Below, piece by piece: positions 1 through 10,915 of a stretch of DNA of 64,000 bases. The position numbers were made by a program, and so were the translations under genes. Where the stretch lies: NCBI GenBank assembly GCA_019925105.1, contig JAHGAU010000004.1:434001-498000 (forward strand). The letters run 5' to 3'. This stretch comes from Niebla homalea (Eukaryota; Ascomycota; Lecanoromycetes; Lecanorales; Ramalinaceae). Positions within the stretch are counted from its first letter, which is position 1; each line of letters starts with the position of its first letter. Under the pieces are notes generated by a model that worked only from the letters and a program-made list of their open reading frames with translations, had not been told where the DNA came from and did not search any database.

Positions 1-816
1 TTAAAACCCCGGCGGCCGGACCTTTTATACCCGTAAAAATACTTTATCCGAGGACTTAAACGGGTTAATAAAAATTTAAGCTTTATAAAAGTTAGTATAA
101 AAAACGAATACCTTTATTGTTTTTAAATTATTGTTATCGGGTATACTAATAATATTAAAAACTCTTTAACGTTTAAAATAATAAACCTTAGATTATTAAC
201 GGGTTTATAAGCTACGGTAATTAATATATTCCTTTATCCTCTTCAATTATTTTAAGTATTACCGGTTTTTATTTTATTAACAAATAAATTATATTTTAAG
301 TTTATATAATACTTTAAATCTTTTTTTAACCCTTTTTTAACTTAAGTTTATTTAAAACTATAAACGAAAATATTTACGACCTATTACTTATATAATTTAT
401 CCCCGGTTGATTATAAAGGGTTACTAAAAAAGTTAATCCCTTATATTTATTATCCGGCTTAAGATATATAATATAATCCTTAAAGAATTATAAGTAAAAT
501 GGTCTTATATATTCGTTTACCCTATAGTGAGTAACATTTTCTTTATAATAAAGTTAATTATTAAAACGTAAAGTTTATTCCGGAGTTCCTTTAAATTATA
601 GTTTTAAATTATTAAGCCTTAAATACACTCTTAAAAAGTAGGATATTAAAGTTATTAAAGCCCTAAGAAAAGAAGAAAAAAACTATTAAACCAGCTTCCT
701 TTCCCGGAGCTTATCGAGAAAAATAGGGTTTTTTAATTAAAGTTATTAATCCGGCGGCCTTTTATATTATAAGGATTTAAAAGGAGAAAGAGATTAAAAC
801 TTTTTAAATTTCAGTA

Positions 817-1500
817 ATGATCTTAAATAATTATTATAATTTCTTTAAGAATACTTTAATTAATATCTTAATTATAATAATTTATAAAAATAAATTTACG
901 GGAAAAGCGGCCTTTATAAATAAGTTTATAATTAAGCTTTTAACGGAATATTATAGTTTTAAGTATATTTTTAATCGTATAGCGGTAAATAAGCTACCCC
1001 CGTACCCGGACTATAAATATTAAATTAATTTAACCTTTAAAAGGATTCTCCTTTAAAGTTATTTTTATCCGCTTTTAAGTTATAAGCTTTAATAATTATA
1101 AAACTATATTATTAAAAACTTAAAAAAAAGGATTTATTAAGCCTAATAAAGCCTCCTATAGATCCTTTTACCTTTTTATTTTTAAGTCCAAGGGCAACTT
1201 ATAACTATACGTAAATTACCGTGATATTAACGTTATTATTAAGAAGAATTAACATTTTATTCCTTTAATAGAAAAAGTATTATTTTAGTTACCGGTTATA
1301 AGTAAATTACCCGCTTAGATATTATCGCGACCTTTAATAAGCTATATATATACCCGGAGAATAAAGGCTTAATAATATTCGTTACTTTATTAAGCGTTTC
1401 AAAGTATAAAGTTATACCTTATAACTTAATTAATAGCCCCGCTTTATATTAATAATATATAAATAGAATTTTATTTAATTATTTAAATGTTTTTATTTAA
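817..1500 (+). pseudogene. Gypsy-1 reverse transcriptase (degenerate)
   Basis: The reverse transcriptase would copy the element's RNA into DNA. A 68-codon open stretch (817-1023) ends in LPPYPDYKY, which matches the LPPHRxxDxxI motif just before the RT domain of gypsy elements; His and Arg have been lost to C-to-T changes. The next recognisable block, VNYRDIN (1211-1231), corresponds to the VDYRxLN motif of RT and is followed by an IPLIEKVL-like stretch matching the family's PLPxIxxLL. The YxDD catalytic block should lie further downstream but is too eroded for me to point to. The frame is broken many times and the copy is certainly dead. Confidence 0.8.
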
Positions 1501-1879
1501 GCTTATTTAAATAATATTTTTATTTATAATACTATTTATTTATAATACTATTAAGAAAGAATATACCTGATATATACGCTTAATATTAAAGCGCCTACAT
1601 AATACCGGCTTATAAATAATCATCTGGAAGTATAGATTCAGAGTTTATTAAATTAAGTTTTTAAGTTTCATCTTTATTATTAATGAGCTTAAAGTAGACC
1701 CAATAAAGTAAATAAGATTGAAGATTGGCCAATCCTTATTAACCTTAAAGTTTTTTAAGGATTTATCGGGTTTTATAACTTTTATTAAATTTTTATCCCT
1801 TAATTATTTAAAATAATAAAACCTTTTCTAAAGCTTATTAAATAGGAACCCTTATTTCTATAATCCGTAGAGTATTAAA

Positions 1880-2560
1880 TGGCTTACGCCATATTTAAAG
1901 AAGCTCTTATTATAGTTTCCGTATTAAATTATTATAATCTTAATAAATGAATAATCCTTAAGATTGACTTTTCGGATTACGTTTCCGGCGGTATTTTCTT
2001 TTAATATAATAAGGCCGGGTAGATATATCCGGTAACTTCTTATTTTAAGAGTATATTATTAATTAAGTATAATTATAATAGTTATAATAGAAAGTTTTTT
2101 ATTATTATTTAATATTTAAAGAATTAACGGTTAGGACTAATACAATAAAGAAACTCTTTCTTATTTTTAAAGACAATTAAGTTTTAAAATGTTTTATTAA
2201 GAGTTAAAAGCTTATAAAATATTAAACTAAATATTTTAATATCCTTTTTATTTCATTTTAAAATTATTTACCACCCAAGTAAATAAAATAATAAGGCTGA
2301 TACTCTTATTTAAATACCCGGTTATTAATTATAAAACGATAACGATAATAAGGTTAAAGATTAATTTCAAACTTTTTTTAAGCGTTTTAAGGTTTAAACC
2401 TCGAATAAAAGGAAAAAGATATTAATATTAATCTATTTAATTCTTAAAGAATTCGGGTTTTATAAGTGAATCTATAAAGTTAACCGTATTAAGAAAGGCT
2501 TAACGGAATTCAAGAAAATAATTACGGAGGACGAACTATTTAATTTTAAAGGTATACCTT
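1880..2560 (+). pseudogene. Gypsy-1 RNase H and linker region (inferred)
   Basis: This stretch lies between the RT and integrase traces, where gypsy elements carry RNase H. I see plus-strand coding character, for example a run resembling a connection or RNase H segment around 1960-2110, but no clear DEDD residues. The assignment comes from position only. Stop codons occur in all frames. Confidence 0.4.
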
Positions 2561-2599
2561 TAATCCGTATTAGAGTTCAGTTTAATATCTTTATTAATA

Positions 2600-3660
2600 A
2601 AAATAAATTTTAAGTATTAACGTTACTTATTACGGATATCTTAAAGTATATTTATAATAAATTAATTAATAATTATCCCGGCCGGGGTCGTACGATTAAA
2701 CTTACCTCCCGTTACTTCTTTTAGTTTACCATATAAAACGATATTAACCGTTCTATCCTAAATTAGGATTGTTTTTTTTTAATTCAAAACCCCGCGATAA
2801 AAGCCTATAAAAGTACTTTATTAATTAAACATCTTGAATAAAAAATGAGTTAATCTTTTAATTAATTTTATTATTAAACTGCCTAAGTATAAAAGTATAA
2901 ACGCTATTTTTACCATAACTTATACACTATTTAAAGGACAATATTATATCGTATATTACGTTAAAGAAGAAGGGACCTCCGTTAAGAAAGTAGTTTAAGT
3001 CTTTATTAAAGAAGTATTTAAGTTTTACGGCCTTTTAGATAATATTATTTTAAATCGCGGCCCTTAATTTATCAATAAAATATAATACTTTTTACTATTT
3101 TAATTTAAAAGTAACCTTTAAATTTTAATCCTTTATTATACTAAAAAAGACGGCTAGATTAAAAGAATAAATTAAGAAAAAAAATAAGGACTTTAAACTT
3201 ATGTAAATTGCTTATAAAATAATTAAATATAATAATTATTTCTAATAAAATTTACGGATAATAATAACTTAAATCGATCGATTAAGATAATACCTTTTTA
3301 CCTTAATAAGCGTTTTTACTTAAGGATATTATTCGGGTTTAATGATATTAAATATGTTACCGCCTATGAATAAGTTTAAATTAATGAAATTACCAACTTT
3401 ATAAAAATTATATAAGAAATTCTTAATACGGCCCGCTTTAAGTCTAATAAAACTTATAATAAAACGTTTAAATAAATTAACCGCCGGCGTAAAAACGTAA
3501 AGTTTAAAGTTAATAATAAAATTTACGTAAACCTTAAGTATTTAATAACCGAATAACTTAATTAAATACTTATTTATAAACGTTTATATCTTTATAATAT
3601 CCTTAAAAGATATTATTTCTTTTAAAAACTAAAGGTTTTAAATATTTTCCGGGTTTACCT
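2600..3660 (+). pseudogene. Gypsy-1 integrase (degenerate)
   Basis: The integrase would insert the cDNA into the genome. At 2671-2697 the frame reads NYPGRGRTI, matching the N-terminal zinc-binding segment of gypsy integrases (usually HxGxxRT before the YxWPxM block). The catalytic core is clear at 3038-3079: DNIILNRGPxFINK corresponds to the conserved SDRGxQF block around the second Asp, here changed to Asn. It is followed by YYTKKDGQIERINQ-like residues near 3130-3180, the segment containing the catalytic Glu (TDGQTERxNQ in the family). Order and spacing are normal, and many stops are present. Confidence 0.85.
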
Positions 3661-3863
3661 TATCTTTTATATAAGCGATTTAACTTATATTCCGGTTGAA
3701 GAAAAATTATTTTTATTAAGATAAACTAATTTACCTTTTAAACCCGTTATTACAAATAAAAAAGGTATTAAAGAATAAAAACTTAAAGACTCTATTAACT
3801 CTTAACGTATTAATTAAAGATAAAACTATAATTACTCCGGGAAGCGGGACGGGACATATCCCA

Positions 3864-3952
3864 TGGGATAGGGACGGGATAGGGACGGGATAGGGACGGG
3901 ATAGGGACGGGATAGGGACGGGATAGGGACGGGATAGGGATAGGACGGGATA
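3864..3952. repeat. 11-bp tandem array GGGACGGGATA
   Basis: About seven to eight copies of an 11-base unit, nearly identical, lie just inside the left end of hAT-1. The unit contains no CpA, which may explain why it stayed intact while everything around it mutated. Only short degenerate copies occur near the right end. Subterminal repeats of this kind are usual transposase binding sites in hAT elements; that role is inferred here. Confidence 0.85.
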
Positions 3953-4004
3953 AAGTGAATAGAATCCTATCCCGTATTAATACGGGATGGGACGGGATGG
4001 GATC

Positions 4005-4270
4005 GGGATATGTTAAGATCCCAGTGGCGGATAAGATAAGGAAAACCTAGCCAAAACAGTAAATTAAGGGGTAGATTATCACAAAGATTATCACAAATAT
4101 TTTTTTAATGGTTTATCGATAACCAGAAAAACCATAATCCGGTTATCGATAAACCATTAAAAATATATTTATAATAATCTTTATAATAATCACCCTTTTT
4201 TTACCCCTTAATTCACTGTTTTAGCCAGGTTTACCCTTTTTTTATCCGCCACTGGAATCTTAGTATATCC
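4005..4270. repeat. Foldback core of hAT-1
   Basis: Two arms pair around a centre near 4132. The left arm runs from GGGATATGTTAAGATCCCAG through the TGGCGGATAA block to the stretch ATGGTTTATCGATAACC (4109-4124). The right arm is its complement from GGTTATCGATAAACCAT (4141) to TCCGCCACTGGAATCTTAG. Mismatches are mostly C/T or G/A. The innermost 17 bases of each arm are perfect. Confidence 0.85.
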
Positions 4271-4475
4271 TAATCCCGTCCCGCGGGGATAAAAATAAAA
4301 TAAGATAAGTTATACTTTTATTCCGTCTTATATAGGATAGAATAAGTAAAATAAAAAATTGTTTTATTCCGTTCCGCTTCTTAAAATAATTATAATATAA
4401 AATTAAATAAATAAACTTACCCTTAAATAATACTTAATATTATATTAATTAATTAATTAATTAATTTATATTATA

Positions 4476-4590
4476 GATTTAAGTAAATTAATTTTAACGT
4501 TCTTTAATAATTAATTTTTAAGTTTTATTAATAACCGTAAAAACTTAATATTTAGAACGTTAAAATTAAAAATTAATATTTACTTGATTT
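4476..4590. repeat. 115-bp imperfect inverted repeat (hairpin)
   Basis: The outer arms GATTTAAGTAAAT...TTTTAACGTTC (4476-4502) and the complement ending at 4590 pair, with a 9-base insertion in the right arm. A second inner pair, TTAAGTTTT and GTAAAAACTTAA, closes the loop. It lies just beyond the Gypsy-1 chromodomain. It could be a small MITE-like foldback or part of the element's 3' region; nothing decides between these. Confidence 0.55.
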
Positions 4591-4599
4591 TTATTTTTA

Positions 4600-6290
4600 T
4601 CTTAAAGGATAAAAAAAATCCTTACTTATTTAAAGAATAATAATTTAGTTATATATTTTTTTTAAAGAAAACTTATAATATTATAACCGAGCTTTTTTAA
4701 CGGATACCTTTAAATCTATTACTCTTTTAACTTTTTATAGGTCCCCTTTATATTAACTTCTTAAGGAGTACCTTTAAATACCCTGATTAGTATCGTTATT
4801 ATTAAGAGATTAATTACACTAATAACTTATTAATAAATCTAAATTTACTATAATACTACTTATTTATCGTTTTTAATTAAAGTCTTTAAATATTTTATAA
4901 AAGCTCGTACTTACTTGACTATTATTTATATATTGAATTTAATAATAATTTTATTTGCGTAATTATCTTAAAAGAGATAGAACTGAAGGACTTTCTTATT
5001 ACGCTTAATACGGATATTAAGAAAATATTACACTTTACCGAAATACTTTATTTTATAAGTCTTAAGAAGCTTAGTTTAAAACTTATCGACCTATTTAATA
5101 TATCGACGGTTATAGATAATAATATTATTGATAAAAAAAAAAGAGTGTTATATACTTATTAATAAAAAGATACTTAACGTCCGTAACTTATTTTAGTCAT
5201 AGTTCATTAAATATATTTAATAAATAACGGAATTAAAAAGCCGGTAACTACTTAAGCCTATATAATGCCCGTTATAGAAATAGTATTATGACCTATCCCT
5301 TCTACCCTTTGAGTATTTTAAAGTAAGTAAATTTATTAATTTTATTATTAACAAAAACATTAATAACATAGTATTAACGGGTTTTAAGGTTTTAAATGGT
5401 TATAAGTATCATTATAATCCTAAATATACGATTCGTGAATATCGATATAAACGTATTTTAGGCTATATACTAAAGATCTCCTCTTACGTATAAACGTACC
5501 TTATACTTTAAAAAAAAACCTTTATTATTAAACTTGTATTTACTCCCCCAACCGGGACGGTATGGGACGGGATTTTATTATGGTCTTCCCATACCGGCCG
5601 GTACGGTATAAGGGTATTTCCTGTTCCCGTACCGTCCCTATCCCGCCGGTATGGACCGGAAAATGCCAAGATCCCGGTGGCAAAAACATTATCCTTATTT
5701 TCAGTAAATATTATATTATTTTTAATATTAAGCGAGTCGTTAAGCGTATTCAAGAAAAACATTTACTTCCGATATCGAATTTTTCGATTTTTTTAAATTA
5801 ATTTTGGGGTATTTTAAGGTATCTTAACATTTCCCGGTCCCGTACCGGCACGAGATAAGGGTACCCTTTCCCTATCCCGTACCGGTCCCGTACCTATTCC
5901 GTACCTATCCCGCGGGATTAATCCCGTACCGGTTGGGGGAGTGTTTGAATTTATATACCTATATAATAAGGATGGGCTTTTTATTAGCCTTAATAACGTA
6001 TCTATATAAGACTTTTATTTAGGGTTTTTTTTTCCTTATAAAGCCTTAATCTTTATATCTATTATTGTTAAAGATCTTTTTATATAAGGATATTGTAGTA
6101 TTTTATAATAGAATTTTAACTTAGGTAATAAGTGGTCCCGGTAAAATAATATTCTTATCGAAGACGGGGTTAATAACGATATCGGTATTAATATAAAATT
6201 TACTTTATCAAAAATATAAGTAGGGATAAAAACTATAAATACAATATAAAAAAACTGGTTTCCTCTATTAAGCACTTACTTAAGGGTTAT
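4600..6290 (+). pseudogene. Unidentified plus-strand coding relic, split by hAT-2
   Basis: I do not recognise this sequence. One plus-strand frame stays open for about 70 codons around 4950-5150 and contains a charged, gene-like run (for example ELKDFLITLNTDIKKILHF). Coding character resumes near 5330-5490 (NGYKYHYNPKYTIREYRYKR) and continues beyond the inserted hAT-2 element (YNKDGLFISLNNV near 5960-6005). Removing hAT-2 plus one 8-bp target copy restores a single frame across the junction, which supports this being a former gene or a transposon ORF. It lies between Gypsy-1 and a copia relic. The right limit is a guess. Minus-strand frames are also partly open here, so the strand is likely rather than certain. 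Confidence 0.45.
5541..5943. mobile_element. hAT-like non-autonomous element (hAT-2)
   Basis: A 403-bp element bounded by inverted ends: TACTCCCCCAACCGG at the left, and at the right the complement of CACTCCCCCAACCGG. It has subterminal GTACGGGATAGG-like repeats on both sides. The flanks CTTGTATT (5533-5540) and TTTGAATT (5944-5951) look like an imperfect 8-bp target duplication (6 of 8 matching). It is richer in GC than its surroundings and has no credible ORF. It shares the internal block AAGATCCC(A/G)GTGGC with hAT-1, which suggests the same family or a common transposase. Confidence 0.7.
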
Positions 6291-9200
6291 TATATATATA
6301 TCCTTTCTTTTTCGTCAACGTATCATAGTATTTAAGAGCATATTATCCTTATTAAAGTTTAATTTATTAACAAATTTCTTTGAAATCTTTATTACCGGTA
6401 ATATTTTTAAGGGATTAAAGACATCGTTACTTAAAATACTACTAAGGACGTTCTTCCTTATATTAACGAGGCACTTTACTTATTAATTTATATTACTTAT
6501 ATTAAGTATTTACCGTAATTATTATTATAATTATTATTATAATTATCGGTTTTATTAAAGGGAAAGGTCCTATTACCCCTTGAGGGTAATAAAAATAAAA
6601 GGAATAACGGGTATTATATCCGTATTACCTTTTTTTCCCTTTTCATTTTAACCGTTTTTTTAATCTTTCCTTATTCTTATTATCGTTTATATTAAAGTTA
6701 TCGGGAACTTAAGTAATAATACAAAGAAGATTTAAAGCTAGGATATTAAGGGTAATATTAGAAAACGGTTTTTACTTAATTAAATAATATCGATTTCTTT
6801 TAGATTAAAATTCCTTTTTATTAAAGGTAACGTTTCTTATATAAAATATTTTTTATTAAATAGGAATATAAATATTACAGATATTATTACCCTTATATTT
6901 CATAAGAAACTTAAGATAAACTCTTGAAGTTAACTTATCTTTATATAAGATAGATTTATTTAAAGCGTATACTTTATATTTAAAAGCTTTTGAATAATTA
7001 AGATTAAACTTCCGTTTAAAAACTTTCTCCTATAATGTTTTTAAATATACATTTTAGCCGGTATACGGTTTATAAGGAACCTTATTAATTATATGATTTA
7101 AGGTTGTAAAGATATTGATAAATTAGTTTCATTCCGTAAAGCTCTTACCTTAATTAAAATAATCCCTCCGTTTTATTTTAAATACCCGTTTTAAGTAAAC
7201 GTATTTAAAATTAACGGTTCTTAAATAATACTTATCTGAAAATAAAGATATATACATTTATTATCCAATAACCTTTTATTATTAAACCGTATAAAGGTTA
7301 TTTAATAATTAAACTTCTTCTAGATAATAATAATAGTTTTCCTTGAAATAATTATAGCTTTAAATTTATATTAATAAATATATATTATTTAAAAGTTTAT
7401 CTTAAAATAAGTAATATAAAAGATTTATTGATATTTATTTAAATCCGATCATAATTACATTAAATTATAAGTAATTTTAAAAAAAGGCTTTTTTAATTTC
7501 TCCGCTTTATAAGGTGATCGTAATACGATTTAATATACCTTTATTAAAGTATATATTTTATACTTATTTATACATAATACCTTTAATTTATTGATCATCT
7601 TTACCTCCTTAATAGCTTTTATAAGTTAGCGAATAGTATTACTATTAATATAAATAAGGAATTAATATTATTCTATTATTATTTTTAACTTAACGTTATT
7701 TAATAAGGTTTTTATAAATATTAATATTAACTTAATAATAATATTTCTAAGAAATAAAAAAAGACCGTTTTCTAGTATATATATTACCGTTTTATTATTA
7801 CTATATAACCAGTTATACTCTGAATTAAGATATATACCCTTTTTTTATAAGAGATTATTATTAACGATATTCATATAGAATCCTGGGATATAAAGGATGT
7901 TTCTTAACTTTATAATATTTGTATTTTTCAAGGTAGAGATATAAAAGTTAATTTATTTATAAGCGATAATAAGTAAACGTCCCATTCCTAAATGCAAAAT
8001 CATATTATTGATATATTCCTTTTTTTAATTAAATTTACTTCTTATCGTCTCGTTATAAACGTAATTCAATAAGTAATAATTAAGTAATTATTATAATTTG
8101 AAGTTTATATTAATGGTGAATAACGACGAGCTTAAGGCTATAAGGACGGTAAAGCCCTTTATCCTTAATAAAGGTGGCGGTAACGTTATCCTTATTAATA
8201 ATAATAAGGTTTTCTCCTTTTTATAATTTGATTTTTATTTTTAAAGCTTTATTCACCTTTCTTTTAAATATAAAATCTTTTAGTTTTTTCTTTATCTTCT
8301 TTCTAATAGCCAGATTAATTTAAAAACCTGTTAACCTTCTAGCTCGATTACCCTTAAAATAATTATATTAATTTCAATAATATTTCAAGCAATAAAGATA
8401 TTTACAAATTTCCTTTTATTTTCTTCTTAATATAAACTTTTTTAATTTAAAGTTTACTTCGACTTTTATATTAAAAGTTAAATATAAAACCATTAAAGAT
8501 TCAATATCTTTTAACCTTATATATTATCTAAATAATTTTTTTAATTCAAATAAAAGAGCTTTATTATCGCTAATAAATTAAAGTTAATACTTATAAATTA
8601 TTATTAATATCAATACATACTTTTCAATTATTTAAGAAAGTCAGAAAATATTATTTTTATATTAATAATCTTCTTAAGGTTAGGTTCTCTTTCCAGGGTA
8701 TAAATTTAATTTTTTTGTTTAATTATAGTTTATTATTTTATCGGTTTATTAGTTTTATTTTTACTTTTCAATACTTTTATTAAATATTTAATAACCTTAT
8801 TATATCGGTAAATATAAACTTTTATATTAAGGTTCTTAATATTTCTTATATATAAAACTTTATCTTATAAATTTAAATAATATTCAAGGCAATAACTACA
8901 TTATAAATACAATTTATAATCTTATTAAAAAATTTATACTATTCCTTTTATTTAAACTTTTATCTTTAATATTATTTTTCCGCGAATTTAAAATGTTATA
9001 TCTCATCTTCTTTTTTTTTAATATTGTATTTAAAGGAATAATAAAATCTAGATTTATCAATCTTATAAATAAGGTAGGTTTTTTAAGGCTTAAATTAATC
9101 TAATCTTAAATTATATATTTAATTACTTTATTTCGGATAATAAAGATCTATTAATTTTAATCTTTTATTATTTTAAACTTAATGTTTATTTTACTTATTT

Positions 9201-9427
9201 TAGTGGTGAATAAAGTTTAATAAAGGATTTTTAAAGAGGAATCCTATCCTTTTTATGGTATAAGCTTGGTCTTTATCTTATTACCCGTATTCATAAATAC
9301 CTTTTATAAAGGCCTCTTTAATGTAAATAAGACTTGACTACGGTGAGTATTACGGCTTAATTATTTAATTAAATGATCATATGAATATAATGTATACTAT
9401 AGAGGTATACGTAGCCGGGCTTATAAC
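6290..9427 (-). mobile_element. Ty1/copia relic (Copia-3), internal region
   Basis: Read on the minus strand, the region near 7800-7980 gives a run resembling LKNxLYxPGFxxNxxSNxLL, the GAG-pre-integrase block of copia elements. The stretch at 7490-7560 aligns with 32055-32115 of the complete Copia-1 element (both contain CTTTAT..GATC/TCGATACGATTT-like sequence), and about 7060 aligns with about 31620. The copy therefore covers gag and integrase. Its RT and RNase H part and its left LTR are missing or unrecognisable. Frames are full of stops. The right end joins a conserved primer-binding-like sequence and an LTR. The left limit is approximate. Confidence 0.7.
9416..9427 (-). promoter_or_regulatory. 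Candidate primer binding site of Copia-3
   Basis: Directly inside the 5' LTR, the minus strand reads GTTATAAGCCCGG. The same sequence sits at the same place in Copia-1 (33902-33914). Conservation between two elements whose LTRs have diverged, plus the position, suggests the site where a host tRNA primes minus-strand synthesis. I cannot name the tRNA. Confidence 0.5.
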
Positions 9428-9650
9428 TGTAAGATACACAGTAAGTAAGTAAGTATATAATATATGTACATTCCGTGTAATCTATTTATAAAGATAAAAG
9501 GTTTTATTATAAATAAATAACTAAACGTTCTGGGATATACGGCCAGGTAATGGTATCTACACGCGTTATAAGGATGTCTTGGCATTGCCTGCATGACTGC
9601 TCCATAATACTCCTTACCCGCACTCCATGCCCGGAACACACCGGCTGACA
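9428..9650 (-). repeat. Copia-3 5' LTR
   Basis: A 223-bp sequence starting TGTAAG and ending CTGACA. It aligns along its length with the 221-bp LTRs of Copia-1, for example GGCCAGGTAATGGTATCTACACGCG against GGCCAGGTAATAATATCTATACGCG. It keeps many CpA sites, so it is far less mutated than the interior. The partner LTR was not found, and no target duplication can be checked. Confidence 0.75.
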
Positions 9651-10884
9651 TATTATAAACGATAAAATAAAGAGGACAAAAATAGTTATTATAAAAATGT
9701 AGACGTATTACTTAATATTATTAAAGCTAAAAGAAACTTAACTTATTTACCTTAAAAAAGATAATTATTTAAAATAATAAAAAAAGTAAAAGTATTATTG
9801 TTAAAAAGATTAATTAAAGGACCTCCTCCATAATAAAAAAGATAACGGATCATTTTTTATATAATTAAATTCAGAAGCTTATTAATAATCATAACGTCCG
9901 GGTCTACGTCGCGATCTCGTTCTTATTACGTCTATATCGTCAGTAGGTTTACGGTTATTAACCGAATCTAATACCTTTAATCCTAATAATAACGATAATA
10001 TTAATATATAAGAAATTAAGGTCTATTATATATAAAAACTTATTATTTCATAACCCAGTTAATCCAAAACCTTACCCCTATAGATACCGTAAGCCGGGGG
10101 TTAGCTATACGTATCAGCCGGATAAAGCCTACTCACCCATATAGCTTAATAATAGTTTTAACCGTCTTTTCCTTAATATAAATATATTTTAAGTTAAAAT
10201 AAGAAGTATAACGTTAAAGTCGGAAGCCTTATAAAGCCTATATTAGAATACACATAAGGTACTTTTTAAGGGTATTTCGTTAAATATGTTTCTTTAAAAA
10301 TACCATAATGTTTATAATAAATTTTTTTTAATTAAAAAGTTTTAATTTACCATTATATAGAAAATAAATATAAATTATTTAACTTTTAAGAAAATTATAA
10401 TAAAGAATTACTTTTTTAAAGCTAAACCTTAAAGTGAAAAAGGTATACTTAAGAAGAAGTATTAGTTACTATTTATTAATATCGGAATTTACGTTATAAA
10501 TCTTTATTATTTTGATTTAAATAAACGGCTTTAAATATATAAGGCCTTTATAGTAACGTATATGGTAAATTTCTTTAAGTTATTAATTTTATATACCTTT
10601 AATTCTATTGTTTAATTTTTTTTATATTTTTATCGGCTGGACTATAAGTTATAATTAAGATAAACCAAAGAATTAAACGGTTTATAATACGGATAGAGCT
10701 TATAACGTTATAAAGTCCCACTTTAATATAATAGCTTTTTTAAATTTATAACCGGTTATTATAAAAAAGTTAAGATATTAAGATAAAAATGATTAAGTTT
10801 ACAGTAATGAAAATAAAAATAAATATAAAGTTTAGTTTCGAATATCAGTATAACTACAAAAGTTCTTATAAAATTTAAAATTAT
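9651..10884 (+). other. Unidentified segment left of LINE A, partly gene-like
   Basis: No known family is recognised. Around 9895-10255 the GC content rises and one plus-strand frame is nearly open (fragments such as GSTSRSRSYYV and IDTVSRGLAIRISRIKPTH), so this may be a coding relic. The rest is featureless AT-rich sequence. The segment ends in the target duplication ATTTAATAAA (10885-10894) of LINE A, so it was once continuous with 22516 onward. Confidence 0.4.
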
Positions 10885-10915
10885 ATTTAATAAAGAAAAG
10901 AAATTGAAAGAAGGA

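Larger units (their letters stand above)
3836..4385. mobile_element. hAT-like non-autonomous foldback element (hAT-1)
   Basis: A 550-bp element without coding capacity. Its ends are inverted copies: TCCGGGAAGCGG at the left, and at the right the complement of TTTAAGAAGCGG, differing only by C/T transitions. It is flanked by an 8-bp duplication, ATAATTAC (3828-3835) and ATAATTAT (4386-4393), the size used by hAT transposases. Subterminal GGGACGGGATA repeats are also typical of hAT ends. The core is a long palindrome. It sits inside the Gypsy-1 chromodomain and so is younger than that element. Confidence 0.7.
1..4480 (+). mobile_element. Ty3/gypsy chromovirus relic (Gypsy-1), internal region
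   Basis: This is the decayed internal part of a Ty3/gypsy LTR retrotransposon read left to right. Reverse transcriptase, integrase and chromodomain traces follow in the standard chromovirus order. All frames are broken by TAA/TAG at positions where the family has Gln or Trp, as RIP would produce. The first 800 bases should hold gag and protease, but I recognise nothing specific there. No LTR pair was found: the 5' end lies outside the window, and the 3' end fades out after the chromodomain near 4480. A hAT-like element (3836-4385) interrupts it. Family assignment is secure from the motifs; exact limits are not. Confidence 0.85.
3772..4480 (+). pseudogene. Gypsy-1 C-terminal chromodomain, split by a hAT-like element
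   Basis: Chromodomains at the end of gypsy integrases guide insertion to heterochromatin. Left of the inserted element the frame reads E*KLKDSINS (from about 3772), matching the EWEVExILDSR opening of the fold, with TAA in place of TGG. Right of it (4396 onward) the frame reads YKIK*INLPLNNT*, matching YLVKWxxxPxxxNTW, again with both Trp codons turned to TAA. The two halves join if 3836-4385 and one copy of its 8-bp target duplication are removed, apart from an apparent 1-base slip just before the junction. This identifies Gypsy-1 as a chromovirus. Confidence 0.65.

Noticed and set aside
3864..3952. GGGATAGGGACG array as an interstitial telomere repeat
   Set aside because: The unit is 11 bp and not TTAGGG-like. 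It lies at the subterminal position of a hAT-like element with an 8-bp target duplication, which explains it better.
5508..5801. Overlapping open frames on both strands near the left end of hAT-2
   Set aside because: They read through GC-rich terminal and subterminal repeats of a non-autonomous element, and overlap each other antisense.
9421..9651. Open minus-strand frame of 76 codons, and a similar one at 28520-28714
   Set aside because: Both coincide with copia LTRs. The frames are open because the LTRs are less mutated; LTRs of this family are not coding.
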